From the NCBI RefSeq assembly GCF_024055665.1, contig NZ_JAMXMC010000008.1, forward strand, positions 62,001 through 126,000: a stretch of 64,000 bases of DNA. The letters run 5' to 3'. The notes beneath the pieces are model-generated. The model ran no database searches. It was given only the letters and a program-made list of their open reading frames with translations, and was not told the DNA's origin. This document shows, in pieces, positions 1 through 8,446 of this stretch. This stretch comes from Ideonella oryzae (GTDB lineage Bacteria; Pseudomonadota; Gammaproteobacteria; Burkholderiales; Burkholderiaceae_C). The translations under genes were made by a program, and so were the position numbers. Numbering within the stretch: the first letter of the stretch is position 1; the number at the start of each line of letters is the position of its first letter.

Positions 1-124
1 CGAGAAACGCCAGCCGCACGGGCAGGCCGGGCTGGGCGGCCCTCACCCGCTCGACGGTCTCGTGCAGGGGGCCGGCCCAGCCGGGGGCCCGGGCGCCGTG
101 GGCAAAGAGGATGAGTCCGCGCAT
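1..124 (-). CDS. CbiX-like sirohydrochlorin/cobalt chelatase-family protein, partial
   Basis: Only the first 41 codons lie in the window; the gene runs off the left edge. The reading begins with ATG and gives a short beta strand followed by LILFAHGAR, the phosphate/metal-site start typical of single-domain CbiX-type chelatases, where the histidine is a metal ligand. Family members insert cobalt or iron into tetrapyrroles; many stand-alone Burkholderiales copies have no proven substrate. It is the next gene downstream of lptG on the same strand, separated by 11 bases, so it may be co-transcribed with lptF-lptG. The family call rests on the N-terminal motif alone. Confidence 0.6.
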   Translation of the reverse strand, partial: MRGLILFAHGARAPGWAGPLHETVERVRAAQPGLPVRLAFL

Positions 125-135
125 GGTTGTGCCGA

Positions 136-1251
136 TCAGCGGTAACGCACCAGCCAGGTGAAGGCCGCCAGTGACAGCCCCAGGTACAACAGGCTGGGCA
201 GGGATGAGGCGAGCCAGGGGGTCCAGGCATGCAGCAGGCCGAGGTGACCCACCACGTTGTTGAGCAGCACGAAACTGATGCCCAGCATGATGCCGCCGAA
301 GACCTTCAGGCTGATGCCGCCAGAGCGCGCATGCAGGTAGGCGAAAGGCAGGGCCAGTGCCACCATCACGATGCAGGCGAAGGGGTAGAACACCCGCTTC
401 CAGAACTGCAGCTCGTAGCGCTGGGAGGTCTGTTCCTGGTCACTCAGATGCTGGCTGTAGCGCCAGAGCTCGACGGTGGACATCGAATCGATGGGCGAAA
501 TGGCGGCGGACACCAGGCCGGTGTCCAGCGTGGTCGGCCAGTCGAGCGTGGGCTGTTCCTTGACCGTCAGGGGCTGATCGAAGGAGGCCGGCCAGGTGGT
601 GATGTTCACCTTCTCCAGGTGCCAGACCGCCCCGTTGCGGCCACTGTCGGCCACCGCACGGTCGGCCTCGATGCGCGAGATCAGCTGCCCGTCGGCGTCA
701 TGCTCGAAGATGCGGATGCCCCGCATCACATCATGGCGCTCGCTGCTGCGCACATTGATCGAGTAGTTGCGTTCGCCCTGGGGCGTGCTGCGCCGCTCCT
801 TCAGCCAGGCCCCGGCTTTGGAGGACCACACGCTGGTCCCCCGCTGCTTGGAGCGCAGCTGGCTGGCCTGCTGCTCACTGAGGGGTGCGACATATTCGCC
901 GATCACGAAGGTGAGCGCGCCCAGCAGCAGCCCCAGCCCCAGCAGCAGGGTCAGGGCCCGTTCCGGCCCCAGGCCGGCTGTACGCAGGATGGTGAATTCG
1001 GAGGACTGGGCCAAACGCGCCATGGCGTAGATGGTGCCGATGAGTACCGCGATCGGGCCGAGTTCATAGAGCCGTCCGGGCATGGACAGCGCGGCCGACA
1101 GCGCGGCCCGACCCAGCGTGTAGCCATCCCGGCCGACCCGGCCCAGTTCATCCAGGAAATCGATGAAGAAGAACAGCGCCAGGAAGGCCAGCGCCACGAA
1201 AAAGACCGACCACAGCACATCGCGGTAGATCAGCTTGCGGACGGTCTTCAT
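136..1251 (-). CDS. lptG: LPS export permease LptG
   Basis: LptG is one of the two inner-membrane permease subunits of the LptB2FGC complex that extracts lipopolysaccharide from the inner membrane and passes it to the periplasmic bridge. The 371-residue product has the family length and layout: three membrane helices in the first 120 residues, a large periplasmic beta-jellyroll domain (about 130-275) and three C-terminal helices. The cytoplasmic segment near residue 90 (SEFTILRTAG) is the coupling region that contacts LptB. Its ATG overlaps the lptF stop by four bases, indicating translational coupling. Well-supported call. Confidence 0.93.
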   Translation of the reverse strand: MKTVRKLIYRDVLWSVFFVALAFLALFFFIDFLDELGRVGRDGYTLGRAALSAALSMPGRLYELGPIAVLIGTIYAMARLAQSSEFTILRTAGLGPERALTLLLGLGLLLGALTFVIGEYVAPLSEQQASQLRSKQRGTSVWSSKAGAWLKERRSTPQGERNYSINVRSSERHDVMRGIRIFEHDADGQLISRIEADRAVADSGRNGAVWHLEKVNITTWPASFDQPLTVKEQPTLDWPTTLDTGLVSAAISPIDSMSTVELWRYSQHLSDQEQTSQRYELQFWKRVFYPFACIVMVALALPFAYLHARSGGISLKVFGGIMLGISFVLLNNVVGHLGLLHAWTPWLASSLPSLLYLGLSLAAFTWLVRYR

Positions 1252-2354
1252 GCCGTGCCTCCCTGCGGAGCGGGGCGCCGGGTGCGCCGGCTGGTCACCG
1301 TGGCATGGTCACGCCACCAGATCAGGGCCAGGGCCGCCAACAGGGTCAGGCCATGCAAGGTCAGCAGCGTGGGCACGATGTGCACCTTGCCCGCGCCCAC
1401 CCAGGCCTGGCTCAGGTTCACCAGGTTGAAATAGATCAGAAAACCCAGCAAGGCCAACAGCAGATTCCAGTTGCCCGGGCGCCGTGGGTTGGTGGCCGCA
1501 GCCCCAATGCCCAGCAGCGACAGATTGATGCCGCCCAGCAGCAGCCCCATGCGCCAGGTCAGCTCGCCCATGTTGGCCGGCGTGGGGTCGCGCAGCAGTC
1601 CCAGGGTGTCGATGGCCTTGGGTGGCAGGGCCGACGGGTTGGCGACCGGCTTGTCATCCACCAGCAGCCGGAAGCGCTCGAACTGCATGCGGTTGTTCTC
1701 GCCGTTCTTGGCGTCGTGCTCGTTGCGGTGGCCCACATCCAGCACCAGGGTTCGGCCCTCCGCACCGTTCTCGATGTGGCCACTGTGGGCCGTGGTCACC
1801 GATTCCGCCTCGTTCTTCTTGGTGAGCAGGAACACGTTGCGAGCCACGCCGGCCGTGTCGCCATTGCGCTCGATGAAGAAGACCCGGCTGCCGTCCGAGG
1901 AGCTCTGGAAGGCGCCCGGCGCCACGCGAGACAGGTCGGAGCGCTGCTCATAGCGCGTCTTGATCTCGGCCGTCTGCTGGTTGACCCAGGGCCACACCAC
2001 CAGCACCAGCACGCCCAGCCCGGCGTAGACCGGCCAGGCCATGCGCATCACCGGGCGGATGAAGCGGTCCAGGCCGACGCCAGCGCTGAACCAGATGGCC
2101 ATCTCGCTCTCGCGGTACATCCGCCCCAGGCTGAGCACCACCGCGACGAACAGCGACAGGGCCAGCATCAGCGGCAACTGGCCGGCGGCGTTGAAGCCCA
2201 GCACCAGGGCCACATCCTGCGGCGAAACCGAGCCGTTGGCGGCCAGGCCCAGGGTGCGGATCAGCATCATGGTCATCACGATGGTGAGGATGACCACGAG
2301 GGTGGCGCCAAAACTGCGGGCCAGTTCCTTGCGAACGGATGAATCGAATAACAT
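1248..2354 (-). CDS. lptF: LPS export permease LptF
   Basis: LptF is the partner permease of LptG in lipopolysaccharide export. The 368-residue product begins MLFDSSVRKE, runs into a first membrane helix, and has the three-plus-three helix arrangement around a periplasmic jellyroll, with the coupling segment ESEMAIWFSAGVG. An in-frame TTG lies one codon upstream, but the ATG at 2354 is preferred because GAG sits about seven bases before it. The start lies only 28 bases from the divergent pepA start, so the promoters of the two genes must overlap each other or the coding regions. Followed directly by lptG. Confidence 0.92.
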   Translation of the reverse strand: MLFDSSVRKELARSFGATLVVILTIVMTMMLIRTLGLAANGSVSPQDVALVLGFNAAGQLPLMLALSLFVAVVLSLGRMYRESEMAIWFSAGVGLDRFIRPVMRMAWPVYAGLGVLVLVVWPWVNQQTAEIKTRYEQRSDLSRVAPGAFQSSSDGSRVFFIERNGDTAGVARNVFLLTKKNEAESVTTAHSGHIENGAEGRTLVLDVGHRNEHDAKNGENNRMQFERFRLLVDDKPVANPSALPPKAIDTLGLLRDPTPANMGELTWRMGLLLGGINLSLLGIGAAATNPRRPGNWNLLLALLGFLIYFNLVNLSQAWVGAGKVHIVPTLLTLHGLTLLAALALIWWRDHATVTSRRTRRPAPQGGTA

Positions 2355-2382
2355 CAAAAGCTCATTTCAATCGAGACGGATT

Positions 2383-3846
2383 ATGAACTTTCAAGCTCTG
2401 GCGGCCACCGCCGAAGGACTTGCTGCCGTCGCGGCGGACACGCTGATCGCGGTCCTGCCCGCCGAAGGCACCCTGAAGACAGGCGATGCCGCCCTGGACG
2501 CGGTGCTGGCACCGCTGGCCAAGCAAGGCGACTTCGAGCGCAAGTCCGGGCGCACGCTGTACCTCAACGCCCCCGCCGGCTTCAAGGCTGCGCGCCTGGT
2601 GCTGAGCGTGGCCAAGGATGCTTCGCCCAAGGCCTTCCGCACCGCGTTGGTGGCTGCGCTGGCCCTGCTCAAGGGCCGCGGTGTCAAGCATCTGGCCGTG
2701 AGCCTGGTGGGCGCCGCCCCCGAGGCCGGCCATGCCGAGGTGCTGCCCCTGTGCGTGGACCAGCACAGCTACGTTTACACCGCCACCAAGCCTTTGGCCG
2801 AGAAGCCGGTGCTGCCGGCCAAGGTGTCCTTCGTGGCTGACAAGGCTGCGATGGCCGCCGTCAAGGGCGGCCTGGCCCTGGGCGAGGGCATTGCCGCCGG
2901 TGTGGCGGTGGCACGCGAGGTGGGCAACCTGCCGGCCAACGTCTGCACACCCACGTACCTGGGCGAGCAGGCCAAGGGCCTGGGCAGCGAGTTGGGCCTG
3001 TCCGTGCAGGTGCTGGACCGCAAGGCCATCGAGAAGTTGGGCATGGGTTCCTTCCTGTCCGTGACCCGCGGTTCCGAAGAGCCTCCGCGGTTCATCGTCA
3101 TCGAATACCACGGCGCGGCCAAGAAGGACGCGCCGCTGGTCCTGGTGGGCAAGGGCATCACCTTCGACACCGGTGGCATTTCGCTCAAGCCAGGTGCCGA
3201 CATGGATGAGATGAAGTTCGACATGTGCGGGGCGGCCAGCGTGCTGGGCACCATGCGCGCAGTCGGCCAGCTCAAGCCCAAGGTCAATGTGGTTGCACTG
3301 ATCCCGACCTGCGAGAACATGCCCAGTGGCACGGCCACCAAGCCGGGCGATGTGGTCACCAGCATGTCGGGCCAGACCATCGAGATCCTGAACACCGACG
3401 CCGAGGGCCGCCTGATCCTGTGCGACGCGCTGACCTATGCCGAGCGCTTCAAGCCTGCGGCCGTGGTGGACGTGGCCACGCTGACCGGTGCCTGCGTGGT
3501 GGCCCTGGGTCATCACCATGCCGGCCTGTTCGCGGCCGACGATACGCTGGCGGCCGACCTGCTGGCAGCCTCTGCCGAGGCGCTGGATCCCTGCTGGCGC
3601 ATGCCGTTGGACGAGGAGTACGACGAAGGCCTGAAGAGCAACTTCGCCGACATGGCCAACGTGGGTTCCCGCGCGGGTGGCGCCATCACGGCCGCCAAGT
3701 TCCTGCAGCGCTACACCAAGCAGTACCCCTGGGCCCATCTGGACATCGCTGGCGTGGCCTACCGCGCCGGTGCGGCCAAGGGCGCCACCGGCCGCCCGGT
3801 GGGTTTGCTGACCCACTTCGTGCTGTCCCGCGCTGCCAAGCGCTGA
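2383..3846 (+). CDS. pepA: Leucyl aminopeptidase (M17 family)
   Basis: PepA is a cytosolic hexameric two-metal aminopeptidase releasing N-terminal residues from peptides; in E. coli it also binds DNA. The 487-residue product has the N-terminal macro-like domain and the C-terminal M17 catalytic domain. The metal/catalytic segment around Lys257 (GKGITFDTGG) and the M17 signature NTDAEGRL at about 337-344 are both present. The open frame extends upstream into the lptF region, but the start at MNFQAL matches family length and avoids a long antiparallel overlap. It is followed 19 bases later by holC, a gene order common in proteobacteria. Confidence 0.95.
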   Translation: MNFQALAATAEGLAAVAADTLIAVLPAEGTLKTGDAALDAVLAPLAKQGDFERKSGRTLYLNAPAGFKAARLVLSVAKDASPKAFRTALVAALALLKGRGVKHLAVSLVGAAPEAGHAEVLPLCVDQHSYVYTATKPLAEKPVLPAKVSFVADKAAMAAVKGGLALGEGIAAGVAVAREVGNLPANVCTPTYLGEQAKGLGSELGLSVQVLDRKAIEKLGMGSFLSVTRGSEEPPRFIVIEYHGAAKKDAPLVLVGKGITFDTGGISLKPGADMDEMKFDMCGAASVLGTMRAVGQLKPKVNVVALIPTCENMPSGTATKPGDVVTSMSGQTIEILNTDAEGRLILCDALTYAERFKPAAVVDVATLTGACVVALGHHHAGLFAADDTLAADLLAASAEALDPCWRMPLDEEYDEGLKSNFADMANVGSRAGGAITAAKFLQRYTKQYPWAHLDIAGVAYRAGAAKGATGRPVGLLTHFVLSRAAKR

Positions 3847-3865
3847 GCACGACAGGAGCCAGAGC

Positions 3866-4291
3866 TTGGCGCAGATCGTCTTTCTGACGGGGGTCCAGGA
3901 CAGGATCGCCTTGGCGCAGCGTCTGGTGCGCAAGAAGGTCCGCGAAGGCGGACGCGTCTGCGTGCTGGGCGTGACGCCGGATCTGCGCCGGCTCAGCCAT
4001 GCGCTGTGGAGCGAGCCCCAGCTGGAGTTTCTGCCCCATGTCCACACCCGGGTGAGCCCCGAACCGGTGGTTCGGGACCTGACCCCGGTGTGGCTGGTCG
4101 AGCAGGCGGTCGAAGGACTGGCGTGCGACAGCGTGATCAACCTCGGGGTTGAACTGGTCGATTGGACCGCCCGCTTCGAGCGGGTGGCCGAGATCGTCGG
4201 CGTGGACGACGCGGCGCGCGCATCGGGCCGCCAGCGCTGGAAGGCCTACGAGCGGGCCGGCCACGAACTGCTGCACCACGCTGGCGGCTGA
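3866..4291 (+). CDS. holC: DNA polymerase III chi subunit
   Basis: HolC (chi) joins psi in the clamp-loader complex and links it to single-stranded DNA binding protein. The 141-residue product has the usual length, the N-terminal stretch IVFLTGVQDR, and the conserved late pattern VINLGVEL plus ERVAEIV. The start codon is TTG: a CAGGAG ribosome site lies seven bases upstream and no better start exists. Position right after pepA is the classical pepA-holC pair (followed by valS in many genomes, which is not the case here). Confidence 0.88.
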   Translation: MAQIVFLTGVQDRIALAQRLVRKKVREGGRVCVLGVTPDLRRLSHALWSEPQLEFLPHVHTRVSPEPVVRDLTPVWLVEQAVEGLACDSVINLGVELVDWTARFERVAEIVGVDDAARASGRQRWKAYERAGHELLHHAGG

Positions 4292-4368
4292 GCGCGGCCG
4301 GCCCCGCGCGCTGCCGAACCTTCCTGGTGCCCGTTCGCACCGTCTCCGCACCTCTTTCGAATGTCCCT

Positions 4369-4383
4369 TGGCATGGGGATTGC
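4369..4383 (+). promoter_or_regulatory. Candidate sigma-54 (-24/-12) promoter
   Basis: The sequence TGGCATG-GGGA-TTGC differs at one position from the sigma-54 consensus TGGCACG-N4-TTGC. The invariant GG (4370-4371) and GC (4382-4383) are separated by exactly ten bases. Transcription would start near 4394, giving a leader of about 145 bases before the binding-protein gene at 4541. I could not define an activator site upstream. Pattern match only. Confidence 0.5.
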
Positions 4384-4540
4384 GTAGCTTGGTGCAAGCC
4401 TTCGGCAACGGGTGTTTTGCTCCGGGGCAACCCGGTGTGCACACGAGTTTCGCAGCGGTCTTTTTGGAGTATCGTTGCCCGCTTGTCGAGAGCCATTCAC
4501 ATCGACATTTCAATTCATCCTTCTGAGGAGATTCGAATCT

Positions 4541-5692
4541 ATGCAAGTCAAACTGAATGTGATCGTCGCGGCTGCCGTGGCACTGGCGGCCGGCTCGGTG
4601 TACGCCGAAGACCTGGTGGTCAAGATTGGTCACGTCGGGCCGACCAGCGGCGGCATTGCGCACCTGGGCAAGGACAACGAGAACGGTGCGCGCATGGCCA
4701 TCGACGAGTTGAACGCCAAGGGCGTGATGATCGGCGGCAAGAAGGCCAAGTTTGAACTGCTGGCCGAAGACGACGCGGCGGATCCCAAGCAAGGCACGGC
4801 GGCGGCGCAGAAGCTGGTGGACGAGAAGGTCAACGGCGTGATCGGTCACCTGAACTCGGGCACGACGATTCCGGCCTCGAAGATCTACTCGGACGCGGGC
4901 ATCCCGCAGATCTCGCCGTCGGCGACCAACCCGAAGTACACCCGTCAGGGCTTCAAGACCACCTTCCGCGTGGTGGCTGACGACGTGCACCTGGGCGGCA
5001 CGCTGGGCAAGTACGCGGTGACGACGCTCAAGGGCAAGACCATTGCCGTGATCGACGACCGCACGGCCTATGGCCAGGGCGTGGCCGACGAGTTCGAGAA
5101 GGGCGTGAAGGCCGCCGGTGGCAAGGTGGTCAAGCGCGAATTCACCAACGACAAGGCCACGGACTTCACCGCCATCCTGACCTCCATCAAGGGCACGAAG
5201 CCGGACCTGGTCTTCTACGGCGGCATGGACGCGGTGGCCGGCCCGATGCTGCGCCAGATGAAGCAACTGGGCCTGAGCGCCAAATTCATGGGCGGCGACG
5301 GCATCTGCACGGGCGAGCTGCCCAAGCTGGCCGCGGGCACGATGGCCGACGACCAGGTGGTGTGCGCCGAGGCCGGCGGTATCGACCAGAACGACAAGGC
5401 TGCGGTGAAGGCGATGGAAGACTTCCGCGCGAAGTTCAAGAAGAAGTTCGGCGCGGACGTGCAGATCTATGCGCCGTACGTGTACGACGCGACCAACGTG
5501 ATGGTGGCGGCGATGGAGAAGGCGGGCTCGGCGGACCCGGCCAAGTACCTGCCGGTGCTGGCCAAGACCACGGGCTACAAGGGCGTGACGGGTGTGATCA
5601 GCTTCGACGAGAAGGGTGACATCAAGAACGGCGCCCTGACGCTGTACACCTACAAGGGCGGTGTGAAGACCTCGCTGGGCGTGGTGCACTGA
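4541..5692 (+). CDS. Branched-chain amino acid ABC transporter substrate-binding protein
   Basis: Periplasmic type-I binding protein of the LivJ/LivK family, which captures leucine, isoleucine, valine or related amino acids for an ABC importer. The 383-residue product has a signal peptide ending near AGSVYA-ED, then the family start VVKIGHVGPTSGGIAHLGKD and the central segment GVIGHLNSGTTIPAS. A GAGGAG ribosome site ten bases upstream fixes the ATG at 4541; the open frame continues further upstream but has no better start. No permease or ATPase genes lie nearby, so this is an orphan binding protein that must serve a transporter encoded elsewhere. It is monocistronic, with a candidate sigma-54 promoter in front and a strong terminator behind. 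Confidence 0.9.
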   Translation: MQVKLNVIVAAAVALAAGSVYAEDLVVKIGHVGPTSGGIAHLGKDNENGARMAIDELNAKGVMIGGKKAKFELLAEDDAADPKQGTAAAQKLVDEKVNGVIGHLNSGTTIPASKIYSDAGIPQISPSATNPKYTRQGFKTTFRVVADDVHLGGTLGKYAVTTLKGKTIAVIDDRTAYGQGVADEFEKGVKAAGGKVVKREFTNDKATDFTAILTSIKGTKPDLVFYGGMDAVAGPMLRQMKQLGLSAKFMGGDGICTGELPKLAAGTMADDQVVCAEAGGIDQNDKAAVKAMEDFRAKFKKKFGADVQIYAPYVYDATNVMVAAMEKAGSADPAKYLPVLAKTTGYKGVTGVISFDEKGDIKNGALTLYTYKGGVKTSLGVVH

Positions 5693-5702
5693 TCGATCCC
5701 CA

Positions 5703-5720
5703 CAGGATCCTCCGATCCTG
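5703..5720 (+). other. Stem-loop preceding the terminator
   Basis: A perfect 7-bp inverted repeat (CAGGATC / GATCCTG, loop CTCC) lies directly between the stop codon of the binding-protein gene and the terminator hairpin. It may protect the 3' end of the mRNA. No function can be read from it alone. Confidence 0.5.
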
Positions 5721-5726
5721 TCACCC

Positions 5727-5750
5727 AGGCCGCCTTCGGGCGGCCTTTTT
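5727..5750 (+). terminator. Rho-independent terminator
   Basis: An 8-bp GC-rich stem (AGGCCGCC / GGCGGCCT) closed by a TTCG tetraloop is followed by a T run. It ends the binding-protein transcript. The opposite strand has no T tract, so it is one-directional. Confidence 0.9.
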
Positions 5751-5773
5751 CATGGCGCGGAAGACCTGGGGGC

Positions 5774-6685
5774 TCAACTGCCCCGCATGGCCTGCAGCAT
5801 GGTCTTCACGTTGTGCTCGAACAGGTGCAGATAGGTGTCGGCGGGACCTCCGGCGGGCGACAGGGTGTCGGCATAGAGCTCTCCGCCAATGTGCACGCCG
5901 GCCTCGCGGGCGATCTGCTGCATCAGCCGTGGATCGCCTGCGCTTTCCAGGAACAGCGCGCGCACATGCTGGGCGCGCAGTTCGCGCACCACGCGTGTGA
6001 CGTCCTTGGCGGACACCTCCTCTGCGGTGGTCCATCCCTGAGGGGCCAGCCAGGTCACACCGTACTCGGCGGCGAAGTAGCCGAAGGCGTCGTGCGTGGT
6101 CACGGCGCGGCGCTGGGCCGGTGCGAGGGCGCCGATCTGCGCCCGGACGCGCGCGTCGAGGCCTTCGATGTCCGCCAGGTAGCGGGCCGCCTGTTGGTCG
6201 ATTCGCGCGGCCTGTCGAGGCAGGGCGGCCTTCAGTCCGGCCCGGATGTTTCTGACGTAGATCGCAGCGAGCCGCAGGCTCTGCCAGGCGTGGGGATCAG
6301 GGTGGCCATCCAGCAGGCGGGGTGTCACGCCATCGCTGGCCACCACCCGGCGACCCTTGAAGCCCGAGGCCTGGATCAGGCGATCCATCCAGCCTTCCAG
6401 ATGCAGGCCATTGAGCACCACCAGGTCGGCCCGGGCCAGCTTCTGGGCATCTGCTGGCCGGGGTTCGAAGACATGGGCATCTCCTCCGGGGCCGACCAGC
6501 GTGTGCACCTCCGCCAGGGGGCCGGCAACCTGTTGCACCATGTCGGCCAGGATGGAGAAGCTGGCGACGACCCGCAGCGGGCCGGTGCTGGCGTTGCTTT
6601 CCTGGGCCCAACTGCGGCTGATCGGGCCGAGCGCGGGGCCGGCCAGCAGGGCAGCCAGGGTCCGCAGAGCGGTGGCGCGGTTCAT
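5774..6685 (-). CDS. znuA: Zinc ABC transporter substrate-binding protein (ZnuA-like)
   Basis: Periplasmic metal-binding lipoprotein-like receptor of cluster A-I that delivers zinc to the ZnuBC transporter. The 303-residue product has an export signal ending near SWAQ. Metal ligands are visible: His71 (GDAHVFE), His132 (DPHAW), His198 (THDAFGYF) and an acidic site near 269-273. Manganese receptors usually have Glu in the third position, so His198 favours zinc. The His-rich loop found in many ZnuA proteins is absent. Its GTG/ATG region overlaps the permease stop by four bases, making it the last gene of the divergent uptake operon. Confidence 0.85.
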   Translation of the reverse strand: MNRATALRTLAALLAGPALGPISRSWAQESNASTGPLRVVASFSILADMVQQVAGPLAEVHTLVGPGGDAHVFEPRPADAQKLARADLVVLNGLHLEGWMDRLIQASGFKGRRVVASDGVTPRLLDGHPDPHAWQSLRLAAIYVRNIRAGLKAALPRQAARIDQQAARYLADIEGLDARVRAQIGALAPAQRRAVTTHDAFGYFAAEYGVTWLAPQGWTTAEEVSAKDVTRVVRELRAQHVRALFLESAGDPRLMQQIAREAGVHIGGELYADTLSPAGGPADTYLHLFEHNVKTMLQAMRGS

Positions 6686-7572
6686 CGAGGGTCTCCGGAA
6701 ATGAGGTCGGGCGAGCGTCGCAGCAGACTGTCATGCCGGCCGCACAGCAGCGACAGCAGGTACATGGCGCCGGCGCTCAGCACGATGGCTGGCCCGGTGG
6801 GCAACTGGGCGTGGTACGACAGCAGCAGGCCCAGCGTGCTGGCCAGCGCAGCCAGCAGGCTGGACAGCAGCATCTGCGGCGCCAGATTGCGGGACCAGAA
6901 GCGGGCTGCAGCGGCAGGCAGTACCAGCAGGCCCACCGACATCAGCGTGCCCAGGGTCAGAAAGCCCGCCACCAGATTGCTCACCAGCAGCCCCATGAAC
7001 AGCGGCCGCATCCAGCGGCTGCCACCGGGCCAGGCCAGACGCAGGAAACCCGGGTCCAGTGTGTCGGCAATCAGCGGGCGGGCGAACACAGCCAGCAGCA
7101 GCAGCGTGCCGCCGGCCACCGAGGCCACCAGCGGCAGGGTCTGCGCATCGGCGGCCAGGATGTTGCCGAACAGCAGGTGCATCAGATCCACGCTGGTGCC
7201 TCGCAGGGAGACCAGCATCACCCCCGAGGCCAGGGCCATCAGATAGAAGGCGGCCAGCGCAGACTCTTCGCGCTGGGCCGTGAGGCGGGCGGCCTGGTGG
7301 GCCAGGGCCGCGACCAGCAGGCCGGCCAGGAAGGCGCCCAGCCCGAGTGCGGGCAAGGACAGGCCGGCGAGCATGAAGCCCAGGGCCGCCCCCGGCAGCA
7401 GGGCGTGCGACATGGCGTCGCCCATCAGCGTCAAGCGGCGCAGGATCAGCAGCGTGCCCACGGGCCCGGCGCTCAGGCTCAGCGCCAGGCTGGCCACCCA
7501 GGCGCGCCGCATGAAGCCGAATTCGGTGAAGGGCTGGATGAGACCGGTCTGCAGCAAGTCAGCGAGGCTCAT
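6682..7572 (-). CDS. znuB: Zinc ABC transporter permease (ZnuB-like)
   Basis: Inner-membrane permease of the ABC-3 family for zinc or manganese uptake. The 296-residue product shows about eight hydrophobic helices and the family segment LTLMGDAMSHALLPG near residues 47-61, which couples to the ATPase. It overlaps both neighbours by four bases (ATPase upstream, binding protein downstream), so the three subunits form one operon. Metal identity is inferred from the His-type binding protein and the adjacent Fur-family regulator. Confidence 0.87.
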   Translation of the reverse strand: MSLADLLQTGLIQPFTEFGFMRRAWVASLALSLSAGPVGTLLILRRLTLMGDAMSHALLPGAALGFMLAGLSLPALGLGAFLAGLLVAALAHQAARLTAQREESALAAFYLMALASGVMLVSLRGTSVDLMHLLFGNILAADAQTLPLVASVAGGTLLLLAVFARPLIADTLDPGFLRLAWPGGSRWMRPLFMGLLVSNLVAGFLTLGTLMSVGLLVLPAAAARFWSRNLAPQMLLSSLLAALASTLGLLLSYHAQLPTGPAIVLSAGAMYLLSLLCGRHDSLLRRSPDLISGDPR

Positions 7573-8318
7573 GCACTGCAGCTCCCACGGGGCACCGGTG
7601 CGGGGAGCACGGGCAGGTAGCCCGCCCGCTGCAGCGGCGCCGGCTGCAACACCTCGGCCACAGGGCCCCAGGCCACGGCATGGCCGGCCAGCAGCAGCGC
7701 GTGGCTGAAGTGCTCGCGCACCTGGGCCAGGTCATGCAGCACCGTGACCACGGTGCGGCCCTGGGCCGACCAACGCTGCAGCAGGGCCAGCAGTTCCTGG
7801 GTGCTGGGCTCGTCCATGGCGGCAAAGGGCTCGTCCAGCAGCAGGATCTGGGCGTCCTGAAGGATCAGGCGGGCGAACAGCATGCGCTGGAACTGGCCGG
7901 TCGACAGCGTCTGCAAGGGCTGGTGTGCCAGATCGGCCAGACCCACCTCATGCAGAGCCGCCTGCACCAGACCTCGCTGAGATCGGGTCTGGCGGCGCCA
8001 GGGGCCCAGCCGAGGCCAGAGCCCCAGGGCGACAACCTCGTGAACCTGCAGCGGGAAATAGCGGTCCAGGGCGCTGAGTTGGGGCAGGTAGCCCAGGCGC
8101 AGGCCGGGCGCCCGGAGGATGGCGCCGGCGGCGGGGGGGATCTCGCCGGCCAGGGCCGCCAGCAGGGTGGACTTGCCCGCGCCGTTGGGGCCAATGACGG
8201 CCGTGAGCGAGCCAGCGGCAAAGTGGCCCGACAGATCCTTCAGCACGGTGCGCGCACCCCGCTGCAGGCACAGTCCATCCAGTCGCAGCACGGCCGATCG
8301 CTCTGCGTCAGAAGACAT
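7569..8318 (-). CDS. znuC: Zinc ABC transporter ATP-binding protein (ZnuC-like)
   Basis: Cytoplasmic ATPase powering the metal importer. The 249-residue product has Walker A GPNGAGKS at 43-50, an ABC signature in the variant form LSTGQ at 138-142, Walker B LLLDEP near 159-164 and the switch histidine in LHDLAQV. The open frame extends upstream to 8537, but that extension would run into the regulator gene; the ATG at 8318 gives normal family length. This ATG lies inside the last codons of the small ORF at 8308-8442, and no clear ribosome site precedes it, so its translation may depend on that small ORF. Confidence 0.86.
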   Translation of the reverse strand: MSSDAERSAVLRLDGLCLQRGARTVLKDLSGHFAAGSLTAVIGPNGAGKSTLLAALAGEIPPAAGAILRAPGLRLGYLPQLSALDRYFPLQVHEVVALGLWPRLGPWRRQTRSQRGLVQAALHEVGLADLAHQPLQTLSTGQFQRMLFARLILQDAQILLLDEPFAAMDEPSTQELLALLQRWSAQGRTVVTVLHDLAQVREHFSHALLLAGHAVAWGPVAEVLQPAPLQRAGYLPVLPAPVPRGSCSA

Positions 8319-8442
8319 CGTGCAGGGCCCAGACCACGGCCAGCCCCAGCAGTCCCACCACGGCGCTGGCGGCGCAGGCTCGCGCCAGGACACCGCTGGC
8401 CAGCAGCCAGCGGCTGTCGGAAAGAGAAGGGCGGGAAGGCAT
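8308..8442 (-). CDS. Small single-helix membrane protein, 44 residues (candidate)
   Basis: I do not recognise a family. The frame runs ATG to TGA for 44 residues: a charged start (MPSRPSLSDSR), then one hydrophobic helix at about 22-41 (AACAASAVVGLLGLAVVWAL is the right composition and length), ending HDVF. It sits exactly between the operator palindrome and znuC and overlaps the znuC start by 11 bases. No clear Shine-Dalgarno precedes it, so it might be translated from a nearly leaderless mRNA. It could be a leader peptide coupling znuC translation, or a small accessory subunit of the zinc importer. It is also possible that it is not a gene. Confidence 0.45.
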   Translation of the reverse strand: MPSRPSLSDSRWLLASGVLARACAASAVVGLLGLAVVWALHDVF

Positions 8443-8446
8443 CTTA

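Noticed and set aside
2362-4140. Long minus-strand open frame opposite pepA
   Set aside because: Low-complexity Gly/His/Gln composition, and it would cover the whole of a well-supported pepA.
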